Shown here: positions 12,491 through 23,849 of the stretch, piece after piece
Numbering within the stretch: the stretch's first letter is position 1
How the letters are laid out: every line of letters begins with the position of its first letter
NCBI GenBank assembly: GCA_027922465.2
Contig: BQMF02000292.1
Coordinates: forward strand, 248,001 to 312,000
Source: Turritopsis dohrnii
Lineage: Eukaryota; Cnidaria; Hydrozoa; Anthoathecata; Oceaniidae
Length of the DNA: 64,000 nucleotides
Reading direction: 5' to 3'
Position numbers and translations under genes: made by a program
Notes under the pieces: generated by a model
What the model saw: only the letters and a program-made list of their open reading frames with translations
Told to the model about the DNA's origin: nothing
The model's database searches: none

Positions 12491-12620
12491 TTTTGAAATG
12501 GTCATGCTAGCTGTGAACGAGGCATTGCTTTTTATCATATAAAAGAGTAAAAAAACTGTATTTTTCATGGCAACGAATATGATTCACCATATAATTCACT
12601 TCCTTGCTCATTGTCTGTTA

Positions 12621-13234
12621 AGGCGACTTTTCACTTATAGAAAATTTTCCGCGGACAGGAACGGAACAGACAAGAAAAGTTACTGAGCATGCGTACAAAC
12701 AATGTTTACAACACGTGCTCAGACAATTTTCTGTTCCGTTCCGTAGAAAGTTGAATCGAGTTCAACTATTTCTGTTCTTTCCTTGAGGAAAACATGGAAA
12801 ATATTTTGACTGGCCAATCAAATCGCGTTATTTTTCATGTTTTTTTCACCCAACACCATCTACAAACTATCGTCTTACCGGCCAAGAAGAATTTGTGATC
12901 AGATATTTTTTAAACCACAAAATAAAAAAATGGAAAGTAGCTGCCAGTGCTTACAACTCAGCTGAAGGCTTGATACTATCTCAACTACCTGATACTATCT
13001 CAACTACCTGATACTATCTCAACTATCTGATACCATCTCAACTACCTGATACCATCTCAACTACCTGATACTATCTCAACTACCTGATACTATCTCAACT
13101 ACCTGATACTATCTCAACTATCTGATACTATCTCAACGTATTAAGTCATCAACAACAAAACAGTCCTTTCCACCTCGCTTCTAATTATGACGTCATAAAT
13201 GACAGTTCTAGTAAAAACAATTTGAACTAGCTAC

Positions 13235-13269
<35 letters not shown>

Positions 13270-13430
13270 TTAGATTCTTCTTCTCACAACAACAAAAAAC
13301 AACTTTTATGAACCAAAATTTAAATTGAAACAAAACAAAACTTCCCATTCTCATAAAATGTGTGGAAATTAACAGCTGAAAATTTTCCCGTTCTGTCCTC
13401 GGAAAATTTGGAAAAAGTGGAAAGTCGCTT
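12621..13430. mobile_element. MITE, 810 bp, TTA target duplication
   Basis: The left end AGGCGACTTTTCACTT and the reverse-complemented right end AAGCGACTTTCCACTT form terminal inverted repeats; similarity continues inward through a shared GGACAG segment. TTA flanks both sides (12618-12620 and 13431-13433), the duplication typical of PIF/Harbinger elements. The interior holds a 19-bp minisatellite and a long poly-T run at 13236-13268, and no open frame. It is non-autonomous. Confidence 0.65.
12968..13138 (+). repeat. 19-bp minisatellite, about 9 copies
   Basis: Tandem units of CTGATACTATCTCAACTAC with single-base variants (ACTAT/ACCAT, CTACC/CTATC). The array lies inside the 12.6-13.4 kb MITE, so it probably expanded after insertion or arrived with the element. 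Confidence 0.9.
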
Positions 13431-13651
13431 TTAGTTATTACTGCTGCCAGATCTGTACAAAAAAAGATGAATTTCAATGTGTTTTTCTAATACTGAATAA
13501 GTGAATAAGTGAATAGTTTTTCACTATTATAGTTGCTACTTTCTTTGGGCAGGATAAACAGTTGTTCATGATCTGTATTTAAAATTGTTATCAAGCATCA
13601 AAATAAATCTGCCATTTTTATTACCAAAAAGAAGATATAGCATCTGTTCTA

Positions 13652-16600
13652 ATGAGCGTGTTATTGAGTTACCATAACACAAGTTTAACAAAAGAAGATT
13701 TGGAATTATTACAAGATAAACAATGGTTAAATGATAAGTTGATTGGATTTGCATTCGAGTAAATATTATTCTTTTAACATGTTTCAATCAGTTATAACTC
13801 AAACAGCTTTTGTGTTTACTGGTCGCACCTCTATGCAGAGTCGTCTCTTTTTTTGTAGATATTTTGAATATGAACAGTTTCGAAACCATTCGGATACGAT
13901 CTGCTTTGTCTCACCTGAAGTATGTCAATTTATTAAACTGGCCCAAGGTATGTAATGCCATTCTTTGCATCTAGAAAACTATTTTTATTACATGTTTGGA
14001 TCTTTGTAGGAATTCATGAACATGCAGTAGAAAAGGTCATTTCTATGGAAATTAAACTTAAAGAAATAATTGTAATGACTTTTCTTCAGCAACTTGTTGT
14101 TTCTTATAATTTTATTTGCGAAAGCTTTTTCCCAAACACTTCAAACAGATGGTGTTTGTTTTTCAATGATACCTTGATGTTTTTATTGTTACGGTTTTTT
14201 GATAGATTCTGAGGTATCATTATTTCTGGAACCGTTGAATCTGAATGAGAAGAAGTTAATATTTTTTGCTGTCAATGATAATGATTCATATACTACAGCT
14301 GGCGGAAGTCATTGGTGAGTTCAATTGAATTTGTTTCATCCCATACCTCGTGTTACATCAGTTCGGTCATCGCGAGTTGACTATTTCTTTTACATTTGAA
14401 AAGTATCCAACAGTATCTGTGTTCTTACCCTTAACTTTGTAGGAGCTTGTTAGTATTTGAAAGAAACTCGTCATCATCATCTTCGTCAACATCATCTTCA
14501 GTATTTTATCATTTGGATTCTTTTGGTCAAGCTAACATGAAAGTCGCTCGTAGACTATCAATGAAAGTTGTGCAATATCTATCAGGTAATTAATGTTACT
14601 GATAGACATATCTGTTTAAAGGACTTTTCTGAATGTTTTCACCTGATAGCTGAGGTGTGAGAATGAACTTTATAATGTTTTTATTTTCAAATTGTGGTGC
14701 AGAAAAATCCATTGTGATGTTCTGTGAACATTTTCCTCGCATTTCATTTTCCTCGCATTTCATTTGTAATTTATTATATATTTCCCCATAGGGCGAAATA
14801 TATGTTAAAACCGGCAGTTTCCTTCTTCTCCTTCTTCTCCGTTCACTTTTATAGCCGCGGTTCGGTATTGAATTTTCGCCTAGCCAAAGTAGATAAGAAT
14901 AGAGGCTAGTCTACAGCACGCCATTTTTTTCAGTCAGTGCAGATGGATCAGTGGAAGATTTTGCTTTTTTTATGCTAGCTTTTAAAAATGATTCAATAGA
15001 TGAAACGTTAAATGATGGAAGTGAATCGTTTTAGTTCAGTGTTGTCTTAAAAAGCTTTGTAAAATCTTTTGAATGAAATGAACGTGTAAAAACCAGAAAA
15101 AATTAATATATCAATGATGTTTTGTTTTTGTGTTGATAACAATGTTATGATGATTGGTAATTAATTTGCTTCGAACAGCAAACCATTGAAGCTGTGGTTT
15201 CAGTGCAAAAGTGAAAATTCATTATCAATAGCCAGGCTGAAGATTTATTTTTATTTTTCATCCTGATATAATGTAGCCCAACTGAACTGAAAGCACACAA
15301 TGTACACCAGCCATAAAGGAAAGCCTTTTCATGTGGAGAACAACCAGTTCAACCAGTTTGTTAATTCAAAAAGTACATACAAAAACAGCAAGTAAAAACG
15401 TGATGTCGTATATCCAATAAGAAGTTCAGAAAACCAATTACGTATAATATTTTTTAAAACACACAGGATTGAAACACATTATAACTTGAAAGAATCTGGT
15501 CGAGTGTGCTTTCCTGGATAGTCATTTAATCCAACAACAGAAACATAGTTTACTATGGATGAATTCTATGGTCACGTATACTGTTTTGATACTGTATGTC
15601 ATATTTTATTTTGCAAAATTTAATATACTGTCAATTTTCCTGTACAAACAACGAATGTAAATCAAAACACAATACGAATGACAGTCTGTAAATTAAAGCA
15701 AGCCGGAACACGAACTTCTACTTTCAGCTATGTAGTGATTTGGATATGGATATTTTTTTTTTCCATTTGGGATTTATATATGAAGGTCGTTTTTACCACA
15801 AAATAAACAATGAGTGTGAACATATTTTTTTGATGTTTATTCTGAATACTTGAATTTAGTTTTATGAATTGTCACTTTAAGCGCATCTTTTTTTTGAAAT
15901 CTGTCCTAATTTGAAATGTTACACATAATATTTGTTACTAGAGATTTTGAGTGCTTTTGATAGTTATTTGCTTATATGTCTACCCGAAAGTATACTGTGG
16001 TATCAAAATTAGGTTTAACAATTTTCTTTTCTTCTTTTGTACAGAAAACCTGTATACAAATTTGATTGTGTAATGTTGTAAGATAGTTTTATCCGAGTTA
16101 CAAAAGGCAAGTGTTCTGTTAAATTACATTGTTTACCGTGATTTTATGGTATATATAAAGGATAGGAAACTTGTCAAGCTTCTGCAACAATAAAGATCAT
16201 ACATATTATATTATAATTGTCTTACACATTGATGGGGTTGTTGATATGCAGTTGTTTAAGGGGAAATACTAGTCGCATTTAGGTCTTATAATTTTTAGCT
16301 ACGTGTTCATAGTAACTTCTCAGTCACTTTTTAACTCCTCAGCAAAAAATTTTAAGAGAAACCTTATCATTTGACTGTGAACAACTTCATTTCACAATAA
16401 GTTCAAAGTAAGTTTTTTTGTGGTATTAAATTCAATCTGAGTATCAGGTTGATGGTAGTTATACTGTAATTATTTAATGATGTATTTTTCTCATGATTGT
16501 CGATGTACACACAATAATTGATAAAATGTTTGCAACTTTGGGGAAATATATAGTCGCATTTTTGCGAATCTTGTTTTCATTAGGTTCAACTGATGGATAT

Positions 16601-16905
16601 CGATTCCAAGCAAGTTCAGAATGTCCACAACAACAAAATGGTGAGCTTTTCCTTATGCTTCTTATTTAGACTGATGTTGAATCAGCTCAGGTAAGGTTTT
16701 TCTCTATTGTATATATTTACAGTGATTTTCAAATAATTTTTTAGGATATGATTGTGGAGTATATGTAATTTGTTTTACCGAACAAATCTGCCGTTCCTAT
16801 AGCAACAATGGCACCGTTCGTATTCCTACAAACACAATTGATGCTTTAAATGCAAGAAAAGATATGAAGAAACTTATTATGGGCAAGCGGAACTGTATGG
16901 TGTAA
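13652..16905 (+). CDS. SENP8: NEDD8-specific cysteine protease, 6 exons
   Basis: Exons 13652-13758, 13859-13947, 14206-14314, 14443-14585, 16584-16640, 16745-16905 splice in frame to 221 aa, close to the 212 aa of human SENP8. SENP8 (DEN1/NEDP1) is a C48 (Ulp1) family protease that processes NEDD8 and removes it from cullins and other substrates. The start ATG opens MSVLLSYHN, aligning with the short N-terminus of the human protein. Family blocks follow: WLNDKLIGFAFEYF, FVSPEVCQFIK, FLEPLNL. Catalytic residues are visible: His101 in GSHW, Asp127 in YHLDSFG, the oxyanion Gln at about 166 in a QQQNG run, and Cys172 in YDCGVY. A ten-serine stretch (residues 111-121, one Thr inside) lengthens the loop before the catalytic Asp. 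All family signatures are intact, so the gene should be active. Confidence 0.92.
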
Positions 16906-16911
16906 GCAAAC

Positions 16912-17293
16912 CTTCTGAAAGGCATTAGAACGGTGTTTAAACCGAAATTTGGGAAAGGCTATTGCATCATCAAAGGAACCGTATGGCATTCAATGTTTTC
17001 AGAACTTTTTTACCGTCATAACTGAAACGTTGATGCGTGACATCCTTCAACTAGGACAAGTAAACATTTCAATTATTGCAGATGTAGATATGATGTCAAT
17101 GTTTTATCAGGAAATGTAAAATGAACAAGGCATTAATTACACGTGGCATGGTTTCATTTTCGAACGATTTCGACTGTGTACACGCTTAGAATCTGTAATA
17201 GCCCTGAATTCATTTACCCGAGACTTAATCGAAAGTCACTGGCATGTTTATGTTCGGAACATCACTAAAATATTCTGCAAAGTGGTAAACTAA
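16912..17293 (+). pseudogene. Unrecognised open stretch with one internal stop
   Basis: From just after the SENP8 stop a single frame stays open to 17293 apart from one TAA at about 17101. The product looks protein-like, with ALERCLNRNLG near its start and NYTWHGFIFERFR just after the stop. I do not recognise it. It may be a dead gene fragment, part of an old transposon, or SENP8 3' UTR that is open by chance. Confidence 0.3.
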
Positions 17294-17463
17294 ATCTTTT
17301 ATTTACACTCCCAAATTTTTATTTCAGCACCTCAACGTGTGAACATGGCCTTAGAAAGAAAACGCTTAAGAATGCAATTTACGAACTTAAATACTGTTTG
17401 GTTTTAAATTAGAATTTTCGATCGATCTCGAAAATAAAGCACTACTTTCGATTATTTTCGACC

Positions 17464-19881
17464 ATGGCTTCTCCACAAACGAACCCATCATTGACAGTTC
17501 TGCCAATGAGAAGAGAGAAAAGAAGATCAAATAGACCGATGATTTTAGGTAAAATTTATCTTCATTGTTGCTGTAGTTTCGCATTTGAACTTTGCCTAAC
17601 CAAAGGTAGACTAGTCTTCAATAGTAACTGCAACATTTTGTCAGTAATGTCGCAGTGTAACGCCTGCACCATTTCCAGCAACTCAGCAATGAGGTAGTTT
17701 CTTTTAGCTTTCTATTCTTTTATTATTTCAAGAACAGCCATGAAACTTTTTACAAAAGGAAATTTAAAACCCAACAGTCTATTAAGGAAATTCATGTATG
17801 TTTAAAGAGTAGCCCTATTTTTAAGAATAAGTTTACTTTCACTTTTAACTAAATGCCTACTAAAGTGCTTGCTGGTAGATGCCTGCTAAAGTGCTTGCTA
17901 GTACATGTCTGCTAAGGTGCTTGCTGATAGATGCCTGATAAAGTGCTTGCTGGTAGATGTCTACTAAAGTGCTTGCTGGTAGATGACTACTAAAGTGCTT
18001 GCTGGTACATGCCTGCTCAAGTGCTTGCTGGTACATGCCTGCTAAAGTGCTTGCTGGTACATGACTGCTAAAGTGCTTGCTGGTACATGCCTGCTAAAGT
18101 GCTTGCTGGTAGATGCCTGCTAAAGTGCTTGCTGGTACATGACTGCTAAAGTGCTTGCTGGTACATGCCTGCTAAAGTGCTTGCTGGTACATGCATGCTG
18201 AAGTGCTTGCTGGTAGATGCCTGCTAAAGTGCTTGCTGGTAGATGCCTGCTAAAGTGCTTGCTGGCACATGCCTGCTAAAGTGCTTGCTGGTACGTGCCT
18301 GCTAAAGACATTAAGCACCAGTGAATCAGATATAACAAGGCGTTGGGATTTCCTTTTCAAAATAATTTTTACATCGATGGAAAGCCGTTTTCAAGTTCTT
18401 TCGGCTTGAATATTTTCGTGAAAAATGAAAAAGTGGTTTTTGTTTTGTCGAAGATTGCCGGGACTGCTGCATTTTACTTCTTTTTCCTTTTACTTTTTAA
18501 ACGTCCTCTTCCAGGAATACTACATCTTTGTAACGCCCTCGCCCTGTATGGTATTGGAATGGTTGCAGTAACGGAACTTCAACACGATACTATGAAGACG
18601 TGGCTGGTGACGTGGCTGGTGACGTTATCTTTTTTATGCTGTTTGTTCGGCGGGTGTATTGGTGCTCTCAGCATATCCATCTCTTCTTGCAAGACTTATA
18701 ATCGCTCATACAAGATCGCCCACAATGCACTAGCTGTTTTATTGTTTTTGCTTTCATCACTATCATTAGTGACTTTCTCTTTTGGATATTTGTGAGTTTT
18801 TTTTTTTTCAGTCTTCCAACTCATTTTCTGTACTGATTTTTTGTTTGTCATAGGTAGGTAGTAGTACTTTATAGAAAAAAAGATTTTCACATTAATCCAC
18901 TCAATCCACTTGATCCACTCAATTTTGTCTGAACTACTTTAACTTTCTTCGAACAACAAAATTGAAGACGTTTAGTCGCCATGGTTACCGTATCGGTCTC
19001 CTTAATAATAATGATAATCATATGAAGGCGTATTATATGAAGGCGTATTATATGAAGGTATCCTTATGAAAAATTAAACTTGAAGTTCATGGCCGATGAC
19101 ATCGATTCTGAAAAATAATGAAAACCTCATAATGAAAACCTCATAAGTTAAAAGTAGGTTTGAAATGGATATCTTTAAATTTAATTCTTTTTTCACACAC
19201 TAGATATTTCAGTAGATGTAAAAGACAAAGTAAAAACAAAGAGTTAGCACAACGTGTATACGCATGCGCATTGGTTTCCGGTTTGTTTGAATGTGCTTTA
19301 GCGATGCTTTCGATAACTTCCGGTATTCGTTGCAGAAAACAGCAAGACTACTTAGCAAACGAAAGTAAATGAACTATGTAGCATATCTCTTGTGTGACAG
19401 TGCGAACAACTAAGTGTGAACAACTTTGACTTCAACACACTACACAGGAATTAGCTTGGCGAATAGAAAACCAATATCTCAAGCAATACATTTTTACCTC
19501 TCGTGAAAAGTTGGAGAGCCTTTTAGCCATCACGTATTAAAGATGTTATGTTTTCTTTTAGCATCAGGACCGTCATGCCACGACTCCACATGTGACGTTC
19601 AAGTTAATCCGACATCTACCGAAGATGTCGCGGCTAATCACCTAAGTAGATCTGCCTATTTAACTCTGGATATTTCCACTTTATATCCTCATGTCGCAGA
19701 CACTACAAGATTTGAAGCAGCTCATCAATTTCAGATGGTCACAAACCCTTCTGGTCAGCAGTTTTTTATGCTGCCTGTTGAAAATATGCAAGAATTTACT
19801 GGTAATATTGAGCAAGAAACGTCTGTGGCCATACTTCCCCCGTACCATTTCAACGAAGCACCACCACCATATTGTAAATAA
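17464..19881 (+). CDS. Four-TM MS4A/CD20-like membrane protein, 4 exons
   Basis: Exons 17464-17548, 18515-18791, 19204-19364 and 19562-19881 join in phase to 252 aa; the exon 2 acceptor follows a strong pyrimidine tract (CTCTTCCAG). The N-terminus is short and basic (MRREKRRSNRP). Four hydrophobic segments follow: LGILHLCNALALYGIGMVAV, a Cys-rich second helix ending GGCIGALSIS, a third (IAHNALAVLLFLLSSLSLV) after a basic loop, and a fourth (VYACALVSGLFECALAML). TM4 is followed by a basic RCRK stop-transfer sequence. The roughly 110-residue tail is cytosolic and ends in APPPYCK. TM order, the basic TM2-TM3 loop and the PPPY tail fit MS4A/CD20-type proteins, which act in surface signalling and chemosensation; the PPPY motif could bind WW domains. 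No enzyme motif is present. The family call rests on topology and helix patterns, so another tetraspan family remains possible. Confidence 0.7.
17856..18308 (+). repeat. 26-bp minisatellite, about 17 copies, in MS4A-like intron 1
   Basis: Tandem copies of TGCTAAAGTGCTTGCTGGTA followed by CATGCC, differing at a few positions (CAT/GAT, CTG/CTA). The array occupies nearly half of the first intron and ends about 200 bp before exon 2. Confidence 0.92.
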
Positions 19882-21478
19882 ATCTGTGGGTTTGTTGCTG
19901 TGTGATTGACATTAGTAATGAAAGGTGAAAAGAAATATCGTTAATGGATTGTTAAGGCAGTTTTCCTGAACTACTGAGCAACTCTTTTGGAGACAATAAT
20001 ATCGTATAGAATGATTTTGTTATTCAATGTTTTTTGGACACAATATATATGTTGACATTGTAAAATTTTGCAAAATGAATTGGCTGTTAATTTCAGCTTG
20101 TACGTGAAGCGAAGTGAAAAAAACAAAACAAAAAAAATATCCTTTATATCCATATGTCAAAATGTCAATTTTAAACGGGCTTTTGGGCACAAGCCAACAT
20201 TTTAAAGATTGACTTGAAGCGACGTGACGTTGACCAAATAACATCCAACACAGTGATGATGGCTTTTATTTGAAAACTCTCTTAAACTGAGAATAACGAC
20301 ATGGCGATTTTGCAAATGGTGATCCTTCCAACATGCTGTGACGTCATACCAACTAACCACCAGAAACATCTTTTATGTCACGTGATCAAGTCTGTTTGAT
20401 GCTACAAAAATATCATGTTTCCATGGAATTTTACCAATTCTAATTAATTAATGTTGGAAAACCCCGTGATGAAAATAACATTTGTAATCTAGCCCCTTTT
20501 CAGTGTGTCTCATTTTAATCAATTGTTGATGTAATTCCTTTGGGATGGGACAATCTAAATCTTAAGTAATGTCGTTGGTAGGTTCACCTCCTTTCGACGT
20601 CATAGGAAACATGAATAGGTCAACCAGTAGAAAAACCAGACCTACATCTGAGTTTTCAATATATTTATTTGAGTTTATCTCGACCTTAAACCAAACAAAA
20701 TGCCCAAAAATAAAGGTGGATGGTTATAAAGGGGTCATACAAAATAACCAGACAACATATACAAGTGTATAAAGTGCAATGGTTACCAGTTAAAGATGAA
20801 GGAAAATGGATTGATTGATAACATTTTACGTCCTTAGGTCAAACATTAATTCTCGAATGCGAAGTAATACAACTTTCCAAGATCTTTTTGCGTGACCTTG
20901 AAAGCGAGGCTGAGTGTTGAAGATGAAGTTAAACATGGCGACGAGCAGCAATGAAAACAGTGCTTATGATAATATGTTATGGGTTTTCTGCACGCCTACG
21001 GGAAAGTTTGTTCACATTTTACAACATCCAACCTCAATTTCATGCTGAAAAAATTATTGCACCATAAGTTTCGGGAAAGGTGTATACACTTGCGTTGATA
21101 CCACAAAACTAAATATTTACAGTACAGTGACAGTTCCAACATTTTTAAACGATCGTGCAAGTTTTGTCTGAGAGAGGGAATCCATTTCTGTAGTATACAC
21201 GCTTTTAATGAAATTGGGTGCTCTTTGAATGAAACGCAGGGTGATGTATCAAAACATTTTTTTAACGAGTTTTATGGACGGACGACATGAACGTAAAGTT
21301 TCAGTTTCAACATTGAGACAACTCTCTCATTTTGATTTTATTCATAATTTTACTGAATGAATTATTTTATAAGTGACTATTGAACTCTATTATTCAAACT
21401 CTTAGCAGCACAAGTAACACCAATTTCGATAGTGAAAACGAGGCGGGCACTGTGAATTTGATTTTATTGGCAGCTACC
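19882..21478. other. Non-coding interval
   Basis: AT-rich sequence without a convincing exon on either strand. Short ORFs here have no recognisable motif. Confidence 0.55.
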
Positions 21479-23201
21479 TTATCGGACAAAACTTAGTCGG
21501 ACAAAAGTGACTAAATTTTCTGGAAGTGACTAAAATTTTGTCCGACTAATAATTTTGTCCGACTAAAATTTTGTCCGACTAATTATTATGTCCGACTAAA
21601 TACCGTAATGCTTCGATTAGACGCCCGGGGCGTTTATTAAATTTTTTGAATTTTTAGGGGGGCGTTTAAAAGAGGGGGGCGTCTATTGAATTTTTGTGAA
21701 ACTCTTCTTTTTCGTAAATATAAACTAAATATAAACATCGATAAAAAATATACAAAATTAAACTTCAAGATCTTCGTCAATAAAGACACAGTTTCCAACT
21801 GTTAGTTTAAAATTTAAAAAGAAAGGCGTCTATCGCAAATTTCCATATTTTTATACAAAATGAAAACATTGAGGCTGAAACAATGCAATGTAGTAGTTCT
21901 ACATGCCTTAATTAGTGTGTCTCTAATAAACGCCCCTCTCTAGAGGGGGGCGTCTAATAGAGGGGGCGTTTATTTAAAAATCTCCTGAAAAGGGGGGGGG
22001 GGGGGGGGGGCGTCTATTCAAGGGGGGCGTTTAATCGATGCATTACGGTATTTGGTCCAAATCATTTTTTCTTATCAGTTTTCATCCCAAACCATGTCTT
22101 CTATAAAGGAAAATTTACCGATCCTTCCAAACAGGCTAAACTAATCAAGAAAAAAAAATCTGCCAAAGCATCTCCGGAAATCCTGTTTGCGAAAGTTTTG
22201 AAAGCTGACAGATTGATTTCAAAAGCAAAGAAGGACGATCTTGAAAGTATGTTTGCTTATGTTTTTCCTGTTGATGTTGCTTTTATAAGACCCTATTAAA
22301 GTGAACAAGATAACTTTGGTACCATTTTACGCAATTTATATTTTTAAACCATATATTCATAGATTGTGTTATATTTTTTAGGGTTAAGGTTAGCTATTTT
22401 GTCAATGTTTTTTGACTGAGTACTTTGTATGTCCTCATGGGACATATTATTATTTACATGACCTAATTTTTGAGATTTTATCTAAACTGGAGAATTTTAA
22501 TGCACATTTAAGATTTTAGCAGCATCTTATGTTCTTCTACAGTCGCCATTTTAAAATTACAATAAAAACAAACGATCTCTACTATTTACAAGATAGTCTA
22601 ATGGTTTTAGGCCAAATCAACAACCTCTTATGAACCTGTACATAGAATAACCCGTATTTGCATGGCTTTTGGAGATAGCACATAATAATTTTACCGGGTG
22701 ATAACGAATAAGGAGATAAAACAAGATAAGACTGCCCATTTGAAGGGTATTTAACGCTTTTTTTTTCGGAGAAAGCTCACGAAGAAAGAACAAAACAACT
22801 CTGAAAAGCTTGAAAACAATCGAGGCTCATTTTTTCCAAAAATGGAGATAGAAGAAAATAATTCTCAACTAACAATATGAATATGATGGAAAAGAAGGCA
22901 GCAATGAATCAGAGTCGGATTCAGATGACGTGTTTATCCAAGAATCTTCAGATGAAAGTGACAGTGACATTGAAGTTGAAAAATGAAATTATGCTATCAA
23001 GTAAATAAAGTATTGCATTTTTTTTAATCGCCTCCCAAAATTAAGTAAATTATGAAATTTTAGAAAAGGACCAAAATTTTAGTCGGACAAAATTATTAGT
23101 CGGACAAAAGTAACTAAATTATTTGGAGGTGACTAAAATTTTGTCCGACTAATATTTTCGTCCGACTAAAATTTTGTCCGACTAAGTTTTGTCCGATAAG
23201 G
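21479..23201. mobile_element. DNA transposon with CCTTATCGGAC terminal inverted repeats, about 1.7 kb
   Basis: Ends are CCTTATCGGACAAAACTTAG and its exact inverse, each flanked by TA. The ends are built of many alternating GTCCGACTAA / TTAGTCGGAC sub-repeats, so they are themselves palindrome-rich. A second complete element sits inside at 21603-22048. To its right, a plus-strand frame at about 22070-22300 encodes a Lys-rich stretch (KLIKKKKSAKASPE) and a second short frame at 22880-22986 encodes an acidic Ser/Asp/Glu-rich tail; both could be relics of the element's own protein. A truncated copy lies at 32728-32876. TA duplication suggests a Tc1/mariner-like or related class. Confidence 0.7.
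21603..22048. mobile_element. MITE nested in the CCTTATCGGAC transposon
   Basis: Terminal inverted repeats CCGTAATGCTTCGATTAG...CTAATCGATGCATTACGG (imperfect) with TA on both sides (21601-21602, 22049-22050). GGGGGGCGTTTA-type sub-repeats lie next to both ends and a 20-nt G run at about 21990. No coding capacity. Confidence 0.75.
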
Positions 23202-23849
23202 TATCTATATTTCAACGCTCTTGAAGTAAAAGAAGATCTTGAGGATTGTTTTTAAAGTTTAAGACCGGATCTACACAAGGTGGAAAACTTCAAAACCTTT
23301 CTGTATTTGATTGGCTCACACACTCGAGATTTTTATTTTTATGTTCATACTTTCATTTTCTGCACCTTTATTGATTTGTTATGATGAGCAAATTCTACCA
23401 TTTCTCTGTCAATCATGCGGAAAGATTTCGTCAGAAATAAAAACACAACTTTATTTTCTTAACTCCACATCACCCCTTCAAATGATAATTCTTCTTCGAA
23501 GCATTCACAATTAAATTGTCTGAGATGCAATTATTAAAAGCATCAAGAATTTACAGAGAAGTAACTAGAGCTCAGTCAAAATTTGTGGAGGAAAGTAGAA
23601 GTGCCACTTAAGATGATAATAAAAGTTTTTCTCTTTTTCCACCGATCCTGATCACTCTGTGTTAATTGCAACCGTATTGTAAACAGTTAAAAGATATCTG
23701 AACAGAATTATCGACATTGTCCTGTGTCAGGCTAAAAACAAAACAATTCATCTGTTGCTTTACTATTTATTTGCAGTACCCAACTCAAATATTACAAAAA
23801 AAGATTTGTTTATTAAAACTCTTTATTGTTCTTTTGGATTTTTTAAAAT
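23202..23849. other. Interval between transposon and galaxin-like gene
   Basis: No gene seen on either strand. It includes the 3' flank of the minus-strand galaxin-like gene; several AATAAA-like A/T-rich hexamers are present but I cannot pick the poly(A) site. Confidence 0.5.

Noticed and set aside
12968..13138. Possible CRISPR array
   Set aside because: The units are contiguous without spacers; it is a minisatellite in a eukaryotic genome.
18343..18514. Extra N-terminal TM segment of the MS4A-like protein from an upstream open frame
   Set aside because: The frame there is intron read-through; the strong acceptor at 18513-18514 joins exon 1 in phase and restores the expected topology.
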